Shown piece by piece: positions 12,307-24,800 of a stretch of 54,956 nucleotides of DNA. Positions within the stretch are counted from its first letter, which is position 1. The number at the start of each line of letters is the position of its first letter. The notes under the pieces are model-generated. The model did not search any database and was not told the DNA's origin. It saw nothing but the letters and a program-made list of their open reading frames with translations. Location: the NCBI GenBank assembly GCA_015039465.1, contig MU129987.1, positions 366,957-421,912 on the forward strand. The letters run 5' to 3'. Source of the stretch: Phlegmacium glaucopus. Its lineage: Eukaryota > Basidiomycota > Agaricomycetes > Agaricales > Cortinariaceae. Made by a program: the position numbers and the translations under genes.

Positions 12307-12446
12307 GTTATGTGGTTGTTTGCAGTGCGTGACATATGAAGCAGGAGAGGGAGGTCACTGGATAGTGACAAGTACAAGAGAGAGGGAGTGCAAAAAGAAG
12401 AAAAGGTTAGCCAGTATTATGAAACGGGGCAAGGGTGCAAACTGAC

Positions 12447-13331
12447 CTCATTGAGCGAGAGTAGCTGAGCTCTGTCTAAAATCTCCTTGTAGATACTCTG
12501 AAGCAAATCCTCGTTGATGACTCCAATGTTGAAAGCCGAGCCTAGCTTCAACTGGTTGTGCCACTCACGACGTACTTGAGCCCGATAAATAATGAGGGCT
12601 CGTTCGCCAAATTCGCGTTGACGGTAGGGGTGCAGCTCAAGCTGAGTAAACAGCTGAGCGAAGGCACTAATAGCCTTTTCTGACCATTGATACTTCATCA
12701 TTAGTGGAATAAACACATTTTTAGCCATAGACATCTGACGAAAACTCAGCTCAGAGTTGGGTAAGACATTCCTGGATGCCTTAAGTGACGAGACGGACTT
12801 GAGGGTGACCATGTCGTCAACTTTGGAGAAACCGAAGGTATTGTCGTTTTGCGTAGATTGATGCAGAGTGGCGTCGGTGCACCCTTCAGGTGTGAGGTAC
12901 CAAAGTTCAACATACTCGAAGTCTTCGATTCGTTTGAGAGTGTACTGCGCGGGTCGTGGGGCAATGTAATTGCCAACAATGGTGGCATCGTCAAAGTCCT
13001 TCATTTTGAGCTTCTTCTCTAAGTTCGGCCTTTCCACGCCACGTTCAGCCGGCTGCTGGGCTGCCTGATGCTCGTCTTCTTGCTGCTGCTGTCTTTGTAT
13101 TTCTTCGACCACATTGGCATCATCCACTTCTTGCTGGTTCCACCTCTGAATCTGCTCTTCGTGGTTCTGAGTCCAGGAGTCGTTAAGCGCCTGAAGCGCC
13201 TGCTCCACAGTCATTCTGTTCTGAGTTAAAGTGTTTCTGAGGACATTGTAGTGAGGTCCTGCGTGATCTGGCATTACTTCGAGGTGTGGGTTGTGTGTTA
13301 ATATTTTGGCCATTGTGTTTGAAAGGAGCAA
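12447..13331 (-). CDS. Gag-like protein exon 1 of the YR retroelement
   Basis: A 295-codon open exon. It has a Gln/Glu-rich, probably coiled-coil stretch (EEIQRQQQQEDEHQAAQQ) followed by a globular part with YTLKRIEDFEYVELWYLTP and SFRQMSMAKNVFIPLMMKYQ. Splicing GTCAGT at 12,446 to TTCAG at 12,151 (296-bp intron) joins LLSLNE in frame to SSLNPFEG of the zinc-finger exon. That intron contains a TGGTGCG/TGGTGCA minisatellite. No stop or frameshift is seen in the exon. Assignment to the retroelement rests on position, orientation and the fit with exon 2. Confidence 0.6.
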
Positions 13332-14400
13332 GATTGATAAATCTAGCAGATGACTAAATGATTTTAGAATAAATTTATGTCGGCGATGAATAGGAAAGTT
13401 AAAAGAGTGTGTCTAACAATGTCTAAGAAGCGAAAACAAGTGAGAGCGAAGGGCTAAGCCTGATATTGAGAGTGAACGATGGGTGTCTTAGAAGAAGAAG
13501 CGTTGTGACGCTGTGACACCATTGTTCCCTCAAAGACTTAATTCTAGTCTACACTTATTCTTCACTAAGACGAGAATATTGATACTTGGTCATGTTTGTG
13601 TTGGAATTGCAAGGTTAACTTCAACTGAAATGGATTTACACTCAATACCTCTTTTATCCACTTTATTGCCATCCCTTTTGTTTTCAATTGCACCACAAGA
13701 ATGCAACATTATGGTTTTATTGTGGTACAATTCATGATGTCAATCAGACTCAATCTATTGGTGTAACCGTGTAATGAATCTTATTTTTGTTATGATTGAC
13801 ATACCATAAGTGAATTATAAAACAGAAGACAAGTCTCATCACAATCAAAAAGCACAAGGATATATGATGCCATTGTACCTCCAACCAAAATGAGAGGGGG
13901 GCATGAGAAGAGACTCAAGAGAGGACAAGATTTAGTATGGGATCTGCCATTGAGATAATTTTGCAGCTAGAACAGAGAGTTGTAAGTTTGTAACTAGGTA
14001 ATTGTTGTAATATTAAGTGAATAAACAAATGAACTCATGTCTCAACTTTAGTATAAAGTTGAGACTTGCTATAGTAAAATATGTGACTAAAGAGTGTGAC
14101 CATTATTGTGACATAAAAAATAAAAGGAGTGATAAGATACATCAGTAAAGTCAGGGATTTCCCATAGTAGTTATGTCACACCAAATTATAGTAGCCTATA
14201 GTCATGTCACATAAAATTATAGTATTCTACAGTCATGTCACCATAACTATAGTGAGTTATAGTTTTATAGTATTCATGTTGCGCACACCAGTGCTATCTA
14301 GCATGGTCTAGTTTCCTCACTCTGTCACGTCACACATTTTTTGAGATTTTTCATTAAGTTAAATAAACCAGCCCTAAACAAATCCAAAATTACTAAATAT
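13332..14400. other. AT-rich stretch without recognised gene
   Basis: No frame with recognisable protein features. It contains degenerate 30-31-bp tandem units at 14,172-14,262 built on CATGTCAC and TTATAGTA. The 5' end or leader of the YR retroelement may reach into its left part. Confidence 0.5.
14172..14262. repeat. Degenerate 31-bp tandem repeat, three units
   Basis: Units begin TATGTCACACC (14,172), CATGTCACATA (14,203) and CATGTCACCAT (14,233), each followed by a TATAGTA stretch. Confidence 0.6.
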
Positions 14401-14591
14401 GTAAGTTCAACAACACTTCATCTCATCACCACCATCACCACCACCTCTCAATCACCACTTACAACCACAACAACGACACAGGAAAATGATGGACGACGTG
14501 GCTAGCAATGACGACGACTGACTAGCAATGATGGTGACGATGACAACTAGTGATGACATCCACAACCACAACTAGCAATGACGACAATGAC

Positions 14592-15078
14592 GATGATGTA
14601 CCCCCTCGCTAGGGGGTGGGTTTGTTTTTTATTTATTTTAATTTCATTATATTAACTTTGTTTGATTTCATTAGTCTTGAATGACGACGACACAACTATG
14701 ACGACCACCCTCATGACCACCTCCATGATGCACCACACCCCCCTTCACAGGTTTTTTTTTAAGGGTCTCGGTTTTTTAGAAAATTATTAAATTCAATTTC
14801 ACTCTACTAATGACAAACTACAGGTATAACAACTACGTCAACCACCACCACAACAACTCATCACCACCTCCACAATGACACCTGCACCAACAACAACAAC
14901 AGCTCATGCACCAACAACAATGCATGCACAAACAGCAACAACACACAATGCACAAACAGTGACGATGCATGCACAAACAGCAACAACATATGCACGAATG
15001 GTGACGATGCATGCACAAACAGCAATGATGCATGCACAAATGGTGACAACACATGCACAAACAGCAACAATGCATGCA
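14592..15078 (+). repeat. Hairpin / intron-like / ACAAC module cluster, locus 2
   Basis: ACCCCCTCGCTAGGGGGT at about 14,600-14,617 is followed by a T-rich stretch ending in TTTCATTAG (14,674). A second block, ACCCCCCTTCACAGG near 14,736, is followed by a T/A-rich stretch with CTACTAATGAC and an acceptor-like CTACAG at 14,822. Flanking tracts are ACGACGACA and CAACAAC types. From 14,875 to 15,078 a minisatellite of ATGCACAAACAGCAACA-like units follows. Same modular layout as loci 1 and 3. Confidence 0.55.
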
Positions 15079-15099
15079 TGAACAATGATGATTTTAGTT

Positions 15100-16270
15100 G
15101 TATATGACGATGCCCATGAGACAGTATATATCCTTTACAGTAGTGTGGGAATGACGCAGTGGCTACGCGTGGACAGCTGCCCTTCCATATACAGTAATGG
15201 GCCACCTACTGTGGCACCATTGTCTGAAATATGTATATAAAACAAGTAGACTTATCTTGCAAATACATTATTTTCTCTTTACTGAATTTTAAATCAATGA
15301 TCTCATTACTCGAAATCTCTCTCTCACTTAAATCTAAAAGACTCTATCCTCTTACAAACCCGCATAGCATCACTACAGTAGTATAAGTAGTATATTATGA
15401 TGTTTAGACTATTACTTAGTTGAAATATGATTTTTTTAACAATTTCCTTACTCTAGTTGTGATTGCTATTAGAATATTACGAGTATAGGGCTCCCTAACT
15501 ACAGTATTAGCCTAGCCCTATATAGCACATTATAGCCCTATATAGCACCTTATAGCACTCCATAGTGCTGTCTAGCATTGGGCCATTTCTGGATAGCGCT
15601 GTCAAGTGTCACAGTAACACTGTAAACATAAGACCCTTTACTATGGCTCTATGCCACTGTCCAGTGCTGTCCAGTGCTGGTCAGCTGACCCTGAATTTAC
15701 TGATGCTATGAAATAGATAAATACTTAATAGGAGATTAATGAGATGAAACTTGTATACTCCAACATCTGCCTCAGCTCAATCTCTATCCCTGCTGGCCAT
15801 TGATGTATATGTAGTGAGGATAGACCGCAAGTAGTTATGTAGTTTGTGGGGTTGATGTAGTTCTCTTCAATAGGTGAAAGTGAGCTTTTATGAGGTGCGA
15901 AGGTTCGCTTTAAAGTGCTAGATAATGCACAGAAAAAGCGAAATTTGCAGGATGATTTTCAGGAGTTATAACTATGACATCACTAAAAGTAGACATGAAA
16001 AGAAAAAATACTACTAAATCATTTTGCCAACTAGTGACAACTTTGAATTGGATTCTTGCAATAGGAGTATATTAATATTAATAAAATCTGAAGTTATAAA
16101 GTAAATGAGACATATTATTGATTATGTACTATGCCAGACCAAAAAATGATGTACTTCTGATTGGAAATATATTGTGTTGGTGACTTGAATAAATATTTTC
16201 ATTACAGATACAGGTACATTGTGCCATTTAACCTGTAAAATAATGCAAATAAGTAAATATATTACTTAAA
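15100..16270. other. Gene-free stretch with a diverged LTR-family-A fragment
   Basis: 15,510-15,560 carries two tandem TAGCCCTATATAGCAC units, followed by related degenerate copies. At 15,825-15,885 the motif GACCGCAAGTAGT and its surroundings match 27,460-27,520 inside the 2.5-kb LTR-like insert, but with CpG sites mostly changed to TG/CA. No protein-coding signal. Confidence 0.5.
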
Positions 16271-16277
16271 TGTTTGC

Positions 16278-16448
16278 CTTGGGATATAGTGGTTCAGAAC
16301 GGGTTCTCAGATTTCTGGCCAATCAAGAACCAGAACTGGAACCAGATGGCTGAGGCTGAACCAGAACCAGAACTGAACCAGAAACTTGGTTCGGTTCAGT
16401 TGGTTCTGGTTCTCTGGACTGGTTCAGAACCGAACTTCAGCATCCCTA
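16278..16448. mobile_element. Small GGTTC-rich TIR-type element
   Basis: Packed with GGTTC/GAACC motifs and ending GAACTTCAGCATCCCTA, identical in its last 17 bases to the end of the element at 21,630-21,827. The left end (TTGGGATATAGTGGTTC) may be the worn partner of TAGGGATGCTGAAGTTC. No convincing target duplication was found. Confidence 0.5.
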
Positions 16449-16634
16449 GCTTAGTATGATGTTCCAAAGGTGGGATCAAAACTGTGGTAATTTTGTCCAT
16501 TCTCTGGTATGCTTTACCTTACTTGCTACTGCTAAGATAGGCAACACTTTCATCCAGAACCTTATGTAAGCATATTACTAAGCACCAAGAGTGGCCAAAT
16601 CTTGGAGTCAGAATTTTGAAAGCAAAATAACTAA

Positions 16635-17722
16635 GGGCCTGTTTGGCTCCCTGGCATTTTGGAAAGCCACCTGCCAAATCATTGGTTTGATGGCGGTTTC
16701 GGCTTTTCGTTCTAAATTCTCAGGCTTCCTGAGCGGCATGAGGAAATTGGATCTTGAATTGATTCTCAGCTATCATTTACACTTTTTGAGGTCTTTACAC
16801 TCCCCCACATTGTCTGGCCGGAATTCCGCCGGACTGACCAGAGTCCGGCGGAAGTCCGGCGGACTCCAGCGGACTCCAGAAAAGTCCGGTCAGAGTCCGG
16901 TGAGAGTCCGGTGGAAGTCCGGTGGAAGTACAAAATATGCCTGTATCCCCTCCTAACCCTCCTAACCTAAGAACGCACCACCGCGCAGACAGAAAATATC
17001 CCCATCCCTAAATATTAATCCTAAGCCCTAAGCCTAAGCCCTAAATCTAAATATAACCCTAAGCCTAACCTCTAAATCTAAATATAACCCTAAATTCCAT
17101 CAAAAGTCCGGCGGATGTCCGGTGGAAGTCCGCCGGACTGTGACCAGACATACAGTCCAGGCATTTTTCTACTTTCACCGGACTCTGACCGGACTCTGAC
17201 CGGACTCTCACCGGACTCTCACCGGAATTTTACCAGAATTTTAGTGGAGTCCGCCGGACTTCCGCCGGACTTTTGGCAGTCCGGCGGACTCCGGCCGGAC
17301 AACGTGGGGGACTGTAAAGTACACCACTTTTTCCACACATGGTCACAGGAGCACGGTACTCGCTCATGTTTGCTCACTGTCTCCGACATGGAGCTAAACT
17401 AAAGGGTGATGCTATAATCTTTTTTTGGCGCATCTTTCATGAATTATATTAACAATCATATTCAATATATTTTTTGAATATTTTATGCAGAAAGAACCAT
17501 ATTAAACCCCATAATTTACACCGACGTTGAGGGCGGGCACTGTGTCGGGAACAGTGAAGAAGGGTTTTTGGGTCGCCAAGAGTGTTGAAAGGAACTGTCA
17601 CCTTGTGACATGGGTGCCATCACCAGCAAAACCAATCCCCATCAGAACCTATCCTGCCGAAGCGAAAACCAAAGCCAGGTCGGTAAAAAAGCCTGCAAAA
17701 AGCCGGGGAGCCAAACAGGCCC
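16635..17722. mobile_element. PIF/Harbinger-like non-autonomous element with TAA duplication
   Basis: Ends are GGGCCTGTTTGGCTCCCTGG and its near-perfect reverse complement (CCGGGGAGCCAAACAGGCCC), flanked by TAA at 16,632-16,634 and 17,723-17,725, the 3-bp TWA-type target site of PIF/Harbinger. No transposase is seen. Its middle is occupied by a separate GTCCGG-rich element. Confidence 0.75.
16793..17319. mobile_element. Nested GTCCGG-rich TIR element with telomere-like core
   Basis: Ends CTTTACACTCCCCCAC and GTGGGGGACTGTAAAG are near-perfect inverted repeats. Inside each end lie arrays of AGTCCGGCGG/AGTCCGGTGG (left) and CCGGACTCTGA/CCGGACTTCCG (right). The core at about 16,990-17,095 is a run of CCCTAA, CCTAAG and CCCTAAATCTAAA units resembling degenerate interstitial telomere repeat. 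No clear target duplication and no coding region. Confidence 0.65.
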
Positions 17723-17725
17723 TAA

Positions 17726-18180
17726 GGGATTTGAGGTTGAGGGGGATATATTTTCATAGTAGTGCACTTAATATACCATTGAAATAGAGTTATCAATGCT
17801 TGACAGTGAGATCCATGAATACTACTAAATTGTATACAATATCTTGACAATATCAGGATGTGTAGGGATTTGTGGAAGTCTGATGGGTGTGCTTGGCTGA
17901 GTCAGCTCCATGTTCTGAGGTCACATGTGGCTTATATAATGCTTATATAAGTGGCCAAAGGTTGAGAGCTCAAAAAACCAAAAACCTTGCAAGCATGTGG
18001 AAAAGATGTTCTGAGCAAGTTTTGAGCATTTTAACACTTACAGAAAAAATAATAATTTATAAGCCTTACTACTTGACAGGGATGTATTATTTTTTAATTA
18101 TGAAACCTGAGGATGCTTGGGGATCATCTAAACTGTATTTCCCTGGTCTCCACTTGTGGAATATATGTGTTGTGGAAGCA
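17726..18180. other. No recognised feature
   Basis: AT-rich, without a plausible gene or repeat end that I can identify. Confidence 0.4.
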
Positions 18181-18189
18181 GAGTAAAGA

Positions 18190-18630
18190 GTCCAAGGACA
18201 TATGTTTTTGCTTACATAAACAGGTGCTGGATTAAAGCATTGCCTATCTTAATAATATAGCAACTAGCAAATAGCTAAGTGGGGAAAGGTGAAACAGAAA
18301 TGTAAAATGCAGGTCAAAGCAGAGTCACATGGGTTTGGTAATTTGGTAATGAAACATAGGAGATAAGGGCCAAATAAAAGGAGACAAGATAAAAATAAAG
18401 GTGATGAGTAATAAAGTCACCTGAGTGGCCTTCATTGGAGTTGTGTTTAAAGATTGTGGGAACAGCTGGCAACTGTGGATGATAATGCAAATGTTGGTGA
18501 TGACTGCAAGTATCTGTGATGATCTGTGAGTATTCTGCAATGGTCTGTGAGTATGTGTGATGATGTGCAATGATGTGAAATGATGTGCAATGATCTGCAA
18601 TGATCTGCAAGTATCTGTGAGCATTGTGGG
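18190..18630. repeat. LTR-family-A fragment plus TGATCTGCAA minisatellite
   Basis: 18,320-18,435 (AGTCACATGGG, TTTGGTAAT, ATAAAAATAAAGGTGATGAG) aligns with 27,780-27,870 of the 2.5-kb LTR-like insert. At 18,480-18,625 follows an array of about 10-bp TGATCTGCAA/TGATGTGCAA units. Confidence 0.5.
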
Positions 18631-18639
18631 GAAGACAAG

Positions 18640-19420
18640 CTGGCTACGTGATGATATGACTTAAAATTGCATATGCATGGATTTTGCAAATTTTGTCTAT
18701 TATTTCAGCATTATTAAATTAATAATTGCACCCAACTGTTAAATACAACTGATAATTAAATAACAGAATTGGAGTTGTATGCCCTACAACTGGTAATTAC
18801 TGTTTCTGTTGACTCAAACACTTAGTAGTTTTTGAATATGGTCAAATGACTATTTATTCAATGCTACAAAATAATATAGTCAAGAGTTAAAACCATAAAC
18901 TCCATGATAACTCTATATTATACAGAAACAGTACCTAAACACAGGGGGCAAAGTCACACAGAGCAGGCCGATGTTTGATACCATGGGAGAATCACTTGGA
19001 GTTCCAAACAGTTGAGATTTATACCATGGGAAAGTTTTGGAACATTCCGAAAATCATCAGAAATTGTGCAATAAATGATAGGCACATGAAACACATATAA
19101 CTCTGGGCTCAGAGTTGATGTGGGAGTGATAATAATTAATCAAAAACCCAGAGTAGCCCAGAGTATCAATTAATTAATCTACCTGTCTCTGACAGCTGTA
19201 TCATTTGTTTCAAAGAGATTGTATAAAGACTTTTCTAGCTATTTCCCTTTTTGTAAATATTTGTATGTATATAAAGGCAACCAGAATTGTAGTTACAGTA
19301 GATTTGATTACTCTTGTCAATCAAAAAGGTGGAGGTTGTTGGTGTGTGGTGAAAGAATGAACCAGATGGTTCTGAAATCTGGAGGTTCCATAGTAAGCAA
19401 GACAAGTCCAGGAAATTTCC
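18640..19420. other. No recognised gene
   Basis: AT-rich sequence with short inverted stretches such as CTCTGGGC / GCCCAGAG near 19,100-19,160. Nothing coding is supported. Confidence 0.4.
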
Positions 19421-19428
19421 ATTACTGC

Positions 19429-21157
19429 TAGGGAATGTCATGGGTTTATGAACCCATACAGGTTGGTACCATGGGCGCCTGCAGGCATGGGCATGGGTTG
19501 CAACTTTGTAACCCCTGAGTTGGTGTGATTAAGTCACCTGCAGTTGATTTACTACCACACATTGCCCCCTTGTCATTGTAAACAATAAATTAATAATTAT
19601 AATGTATGCTCCCTGTTGGTTTTGGATGTGTACCTATCCACAGGTATATATCTACGGGTTATATACTTGGAAAAACCCGCACCTGTACTTGTTGAAACCT
19701 GCTGATACACTGTCAGTATGCTAGGTGCTGTACCAACTGAGGGTGTGATGGGGCTTGGGGCTTTAATGGCCTAAACACTGAGTCAAGTGTATGCAGAAAG
19801 GCTCCAACAAGGTAGGGTGACAAGATATGAGATGAGTGAAACAAGGAGCAATGAAATGACAAAGGAGTGATGAAATGATGAAGAGGCAATGAAGTAACAA
19901 AAGAGCGATGCAGTGACAAAGTATAGTCACTGTATGGGCAACCCACAGTAAAAATGCAATGAAATGAGGGCAAATGGCAAGAGAGATGATGACAAGACTT
20001 AATTCTAAACTCTGGGGAGAGAGGTGAATACTTTCTTCTTGTTTTGTGTTAAGTTGAAGCAAAGGTGTAACATTGGGGTAATTCCAGAACAGAACCAGAA
20101 CAAGTAATGGAAAGGACTTTGGCCTCAGTGTATGTGCTGTGCCGCCCAGCTCCTATAGTGTCCTGATCTTGGAACTGGAAGAGAAAGAAATAAGATGGAA
20201 GCCTCAGTGACTTAGAGGACAAACAAGAGGGGGAAACTAAGTTGATATTCAAAACCTGAGGAATACATACAAGCTTTGAGTACTTAAATAATAAAAGGAA
20301 TAGCAACCTAAATATAAAAGATAAATATAAAGTGCTGTGTTCTGCTCCCAGAAGGTCCTGCATTCTTGGGTGAATAATCCATAGCGGGTGTGCTGACTGA
20401 TAGTGGGAAAGTGATGACAAAGAAATAGTTGTTATGGCGAAGATGTGGTAATGGGTTTGGAGTAATGTCAGAAGAGCTGGAATGATACAGAGAAGTCTTG
20501 GAGTTGGATGTAGGAAGAGTAGATCTGGATACAAGGGAAAGTACTGGAACAGAGTATGGACTACCAGAGACAACTCTGACAGAGCTGGACCGTAGTAAGG
20601 TATAACGGAATGTAACATTTTATAACTAAGTTACATGGGTTTTTTTATAGTAAAGGTGATTGGAATAAATGGGGAAATGAAGCACAAGGTGTGTGGAGTA
20701 AATAGCATCAACACATAAGGAGTTAAGTGAGAAAATATAAAAAGTCGCACCATAAGATAAAAGGAGCATGGAGAATAACTAGTAGCTAGGTAACAGTAAA
20801 ATGATGCAAACATGATTTGGGCACGGTGAGGGGATGCATGGAAGTATGAATGATAGGAAATCAAAAGAAGCGAAGTGATGTGCAGCATGGGTGACTTTTA
20901 GGAAAATGGGTAATGGTGAAGATGGTGAACAGGGTGGAAAGGACTGGATGAAAGGGCAATGCAGCGACAAAAGGAGTGACATAGCAATGAGAGGGGCAAT
21001 GTAGTGACAAAAGGGGTGATGCAGCAACAAAAGAGCAATTCCAGGTGGTAGAGCATAGCCATGTTCATCACCGCACCCATGGAGGCAGGTATGGGTTTTG
21101 ATGGGTACAGGTGTGGGTTTCCCTGGAAAACCCCAGAGTAGCCTGTGACATTCCCTA
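19429..21157. mobile_element. hAT-like non-autonomous element with perfect 8-bp duplication
   Basis: Ends TAGGGAATGTCA and TGACATTCCCTA are exact 12-bp inverted repeats, flanked by ATTACTGC at 19,421-19,428 and 21,158-21,165. The interior (about 19,683-21,050) is an inverted, CpG-poor relative of the LTR-like sequence at 27,189-29,705, itself interrupted by a solo LTR at 20,047-20,617. No transposase present. Confidence 0.85.
20047..20617. mobile_element. Solo LTR, family B (copy 1)
   Basis: 571 bp, starts TGTTAAGTT and ends GAATGTAACA, giving the TG...CA ends of an LTR. It is flanked by TTTTG (left) and TTTTA (right), a 5-bp duplication with one mismatch. It matches the two family-B copies at 41,177-42,332 over most of its length. 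No internal retrotransposon domain adjoins it. Confidence 0.7.
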
Positions 21158-21165
21158 ATTACTGC

Positions 21166-21629
21166 TTACCCAAATTTCTTCTCTTTCTCTTCCTCAGTGA
21201 TCAAGTGGCCTTTGGCACTCCAAGTAACATTTGGCAGCTGTTAGGGCAACCTACATATAAGAGGAGAAAGGACTCTAGGGAGAGTGGGGAGTCTGTAAAG
21301 ACAGGTGACAATAGCAACAAGCTAGTAAAGTAGGGGTTCCAGTTAATAATGAGATAAGGACAGTAATTACTGACTACTACTTGAAATAAGGTGGTAGCCA
21401 AACAATAGCAAACAAGTATGTAAGCAAGTCAAAATAAGAATAAAATATGAACAGTGAATATGGTATGTACCTCAGGGTTATCCCCTGACAATAACACCAA
21501 TACTACAAACTTCTGGCCTCAAATTTCAAGATATATTTATTTCTAAGAAATAAGATGTAATTTTAGAAAATAAAATTTAAAATGAGAATTTCTTGTCTAA
21601 TTGGTGATATCTTAACAAAAGTCTATTTT
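21166..21629. other. No recognised feature
   Basis: No coding signal or repeat boundary identified. Confidence 0.4.
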
Positions 21630-21827
21630 TAACTGGTTCTTATGGTTTGAACTGGTTCTGAACTGGTTCTGAATCAGAACTGAACCATGAGAACCAGTTC
21701 TGTTGGTTCTGTTCTGGTTCTGGTACTGGTTTTGGTTCTGGTTTTCCTAAGTGGTTCTGGTTCTGGTTCTGAGAAAATGGGTCCCAAACCAAACTGAACT
21801 GAACTTCAGCATCCCTACCTAGTAGTA
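21630..21827. mobile_element. End of a GGTTC-rich TIR element
   Basis: Dense GGTTCTG motifs, ending GAACTTCAGCATCCCTA exactly as the element at 16,278-16,448 does. The left boundary and any target duplication are not clear. Confidence 0.5.
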
Positions 21828-21829
21828 CA

Positions 21830-24800
21830 ATGTGAGGTTTTGCATGCAAAATTGATGGGCCGGAGCAGGCTTAGGCTCAACACCAGCCAATATGGATGGA
21901 TACCAATTTGGGATTGGTATACCTACCATAATGGCTGGGAAAACATAACTGCCTTGTAACACATGAACTTTTTTTGACCCAAAAAGGAAATCTTGTTTGT
22001 GACAGCAGATATTGTCACAATGCATCCCTCATGATATCCCCTTGTATGATAACTTAGAGCATCAGAATAAAATATTTGGGTTGCACAGTAGTATATCTAG
22101 ATATTATTGCAATTTTTCAGTTCACTTTAATAACTATTTTGTGTTACCATTACTGTTACCACAATCCCAGCTCAACATCTGGGAATTAATGAAGTTGAAA
22201 GAGTGTGTTTGAGAGAGTAGTGGGGTACAACATCAGCAAAACACATTTTCACTTGACAGTTACTTTACCCCTTTCAAGGCTTCAATCTTTCTTGAGCTAC
22301 TTATTTTTGAGTAACATTTGTAGAAAAAATATTTAAGTACAAAAAGTAGAATTCAAGTTGGAGATGGGGATTTCAAGTAAAACCTTTGTTTTCAAGAACA
22401 AATCAAGAACAAATCAAGATATCAAGATATCAAGAACAAATCAAGATTTCAAGAATAATCAAGATTTCAAGAACAAATCAAGACATAAAGTTTGCTAAGT
22501 AATGCTCTATACTTCAAGTTGGCAATGGTCAAACACTGGTACTAGGGCAACACGGGCATGAGCACCAGGAGGTTCTGAGTCATTTATTTGGCTGAAAGTG
22601 AGAGCAACCTTGGATTCACCCTAGGTTGATGACACCAGTTTCAATCTTGTTTTGATTGACAGACTGTTGTGGCTTTTCGCAGTAGAAGAGATCAGGTTCT
22701 CAGAATTTGGAATAGTTGAGATTTGACATTTCTCATGTGGTGGCACTGGTGTTCTTTCGTTTTCATTTTCTTTATTAAAATCCATTTGGACGCGTTCTAG
22801 GGGTGGGGGCCCTCCAACATTGTTAAAGCTGGCTCAAATATTTATTTAGCATTGTGGTGAATGGTCAAAATACGGAAAACATACCCTTATTGTCATCTTT
22901 GGGCTCTTCAAGCCAGGCTCAGGCACCTGCTGTCCAACTTCATTTTCTTCCAATTCAATCTGCAATTCTCCTTGGCATTATTCAGTCTTGTTTCCAAGGT
23001 TGTCAATAGTGAAGTGAGCTGCTCTGACATTCCAGAGTGTTGGAGGAATGGGGAGGACTGATACTGAAGCCGTCTTGACTTTTAGGCGTTGCAGGACCAT
23101 TAATCAAGGATACAGACCAAGTTTGACTGGTACATTTGTTCTTGGTAACACCGGTAGGTTGTATTCAACAAAAAATTGGCCCCAGCTGAATTGTGGTTGG
23201 TGGTTGTGGTTACTCCACCAGGTACAACAACGGTCTGAGCAAGGGCTGACTCAGAGTAATTGTTAGGGGACACCCGATTTCAATCCAAACCTCAACCTCA
23301 GGACTCCACATCCTGCCTTTCCAATGACCTCTGTCCTTCCATTCAACTCCACTTCTGCACCAGTTTACTCTGTTACTCTGTAACTCCATTCCAACTCCGA
23401 TCCTCCAGTTCACTCTGTCTTTTATTTTTATTTTTCACATCACACCACTTCTTAATTAATTAATTAATTATTATTGTATCATTCCTTTATTTATTTTATA
23501 TCTCTGTTATGTCCATATTAGCACTTAAATACCCCTCAGCCTAGCAGGGATCCCCATCCTTTCCTCTTTGGATCCCCTGCTAGGTGAGTCACTTGTAGAT
23601 ATCCCTTCTGAAATATTATTAACTTTGGATCCCCTGCTAGCTTGACTAAGTGGGCATCGCAGTTGCCCTAACAGTAATGTATTTGTGTAATCATGACCCT
23701 CATTGCAAAATTTGTTGCAGTCCTCAGGTGGTAGGACCAATCATTAATTTAGGCTTGGCTGATAGCAACATTATCACTCACCCAAGCTTTCCTTTACCAT
23801 CAACAGCATCGCCTTTGCTGAGCCAGACATCACCGCTGCGATGACCTTCAACCGCTAGACTAGCACTTGTATTCATCATTCATGAGACCATTTGTGCAGA
23901 GGCAAACTTTCAGGTGCAAAGGCTTGGATGGATTTGGCTGGTCCACAAATGTTGAATAAACCAAAAAAGGCAAAATATTAAGAACCAGGAGTGGAGATGT
24001 CAATGTTACCAAAAGAATGAGAGATATCTGTACAACCGTTGATGGCAAAGCACTTGGGCATCAGCTAGGGCAGGTATAGTCAGATGCATGATTGCAGTTG
24101 CCAAGGCAGTTTGCAAATCTGGAGTACTGGCAGTAGGAATTGTATCTTCATAGTGGGTGGTTGGGTACAACCAAGAAGTGATTGTTGTATGCGATCCATT
24201 TGAAGAGGTTAACCAGGAGCTTTGAGAACCAAGCTGAGCCCTTGGATGGTTTGGAAGTGGTGGAATGTCCCTTCTGAATGAGTCTGCATCAGTGATATTT
24301 GCAGATATTGGTAACATTGGAGCATAAGATGAGGGTAGAGGCAGAACTGGCAGGACTTGGAACTTGTTGGGTTCTGTAGAGCTAATATAGAAAGATAATT
24401 TAGTTGGTTAGAATATACCTGCAGTATTAAAAATTGATTGATAAGATATGCAGTAGGTGACTTTGGTGCTCTAGTACACTGACCATATATGTTAAAAATA
24501 TAATATCAGCATTGAAAAAAAGGATAAAAGTACTTGATAACTCACAAAGCCATGTGAAGACTGAGTACAAAATAGATGAGGCTTCTAAAGAGCAAGACAA
24601 CAGGACATGAGGTTGAGTCATTGGAGGTCTTTTTCAGGGTGCCACTTCCTCCAATAGATGAGAGACTGGTATGACAACACTAGTATGGTGTCAATCAGAT
24701 TCGCCACCAGACCAACAAAATTATCTCTTACCTTGAGGGTTGTGGCCTTGTCTCACCATGGCATGCAATGTCTGCAACAATATCTCACTCTATTACAGAA

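Larger units (their letters stand above)
8548..13331 (-). mobile_element. DIRS/Ngaro-like tyrosine-recombinase retrotransposon, decayed
   Basis: Read on the minus strand, the order is gag (with intron), zinc-finger region, reverse transcriptase, RNase H, then a tyrosine recombinase instead of an integrase, which defines YR retrotransposons. Several frameshifts separate the domains and a recombinase catalytic residue is replaced, so this copy is probably dead. I did not find clear terminal or split direct repeats; the limits given are those of the coding part. I see no methyltransferase domain, so Ngaro-like is somewhat more likely than classic DIRS, but the choice is open. Confidence 0.75.

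Noticed and set aside
16278..21827. The GGTTC-rich stretches at 16.3 and 21.7 kb as the two ends of one 5.5-kb element
   Set aside because: Both finish with the same terminus in the same orientation, so they are two right ends rather than an inverted pair.
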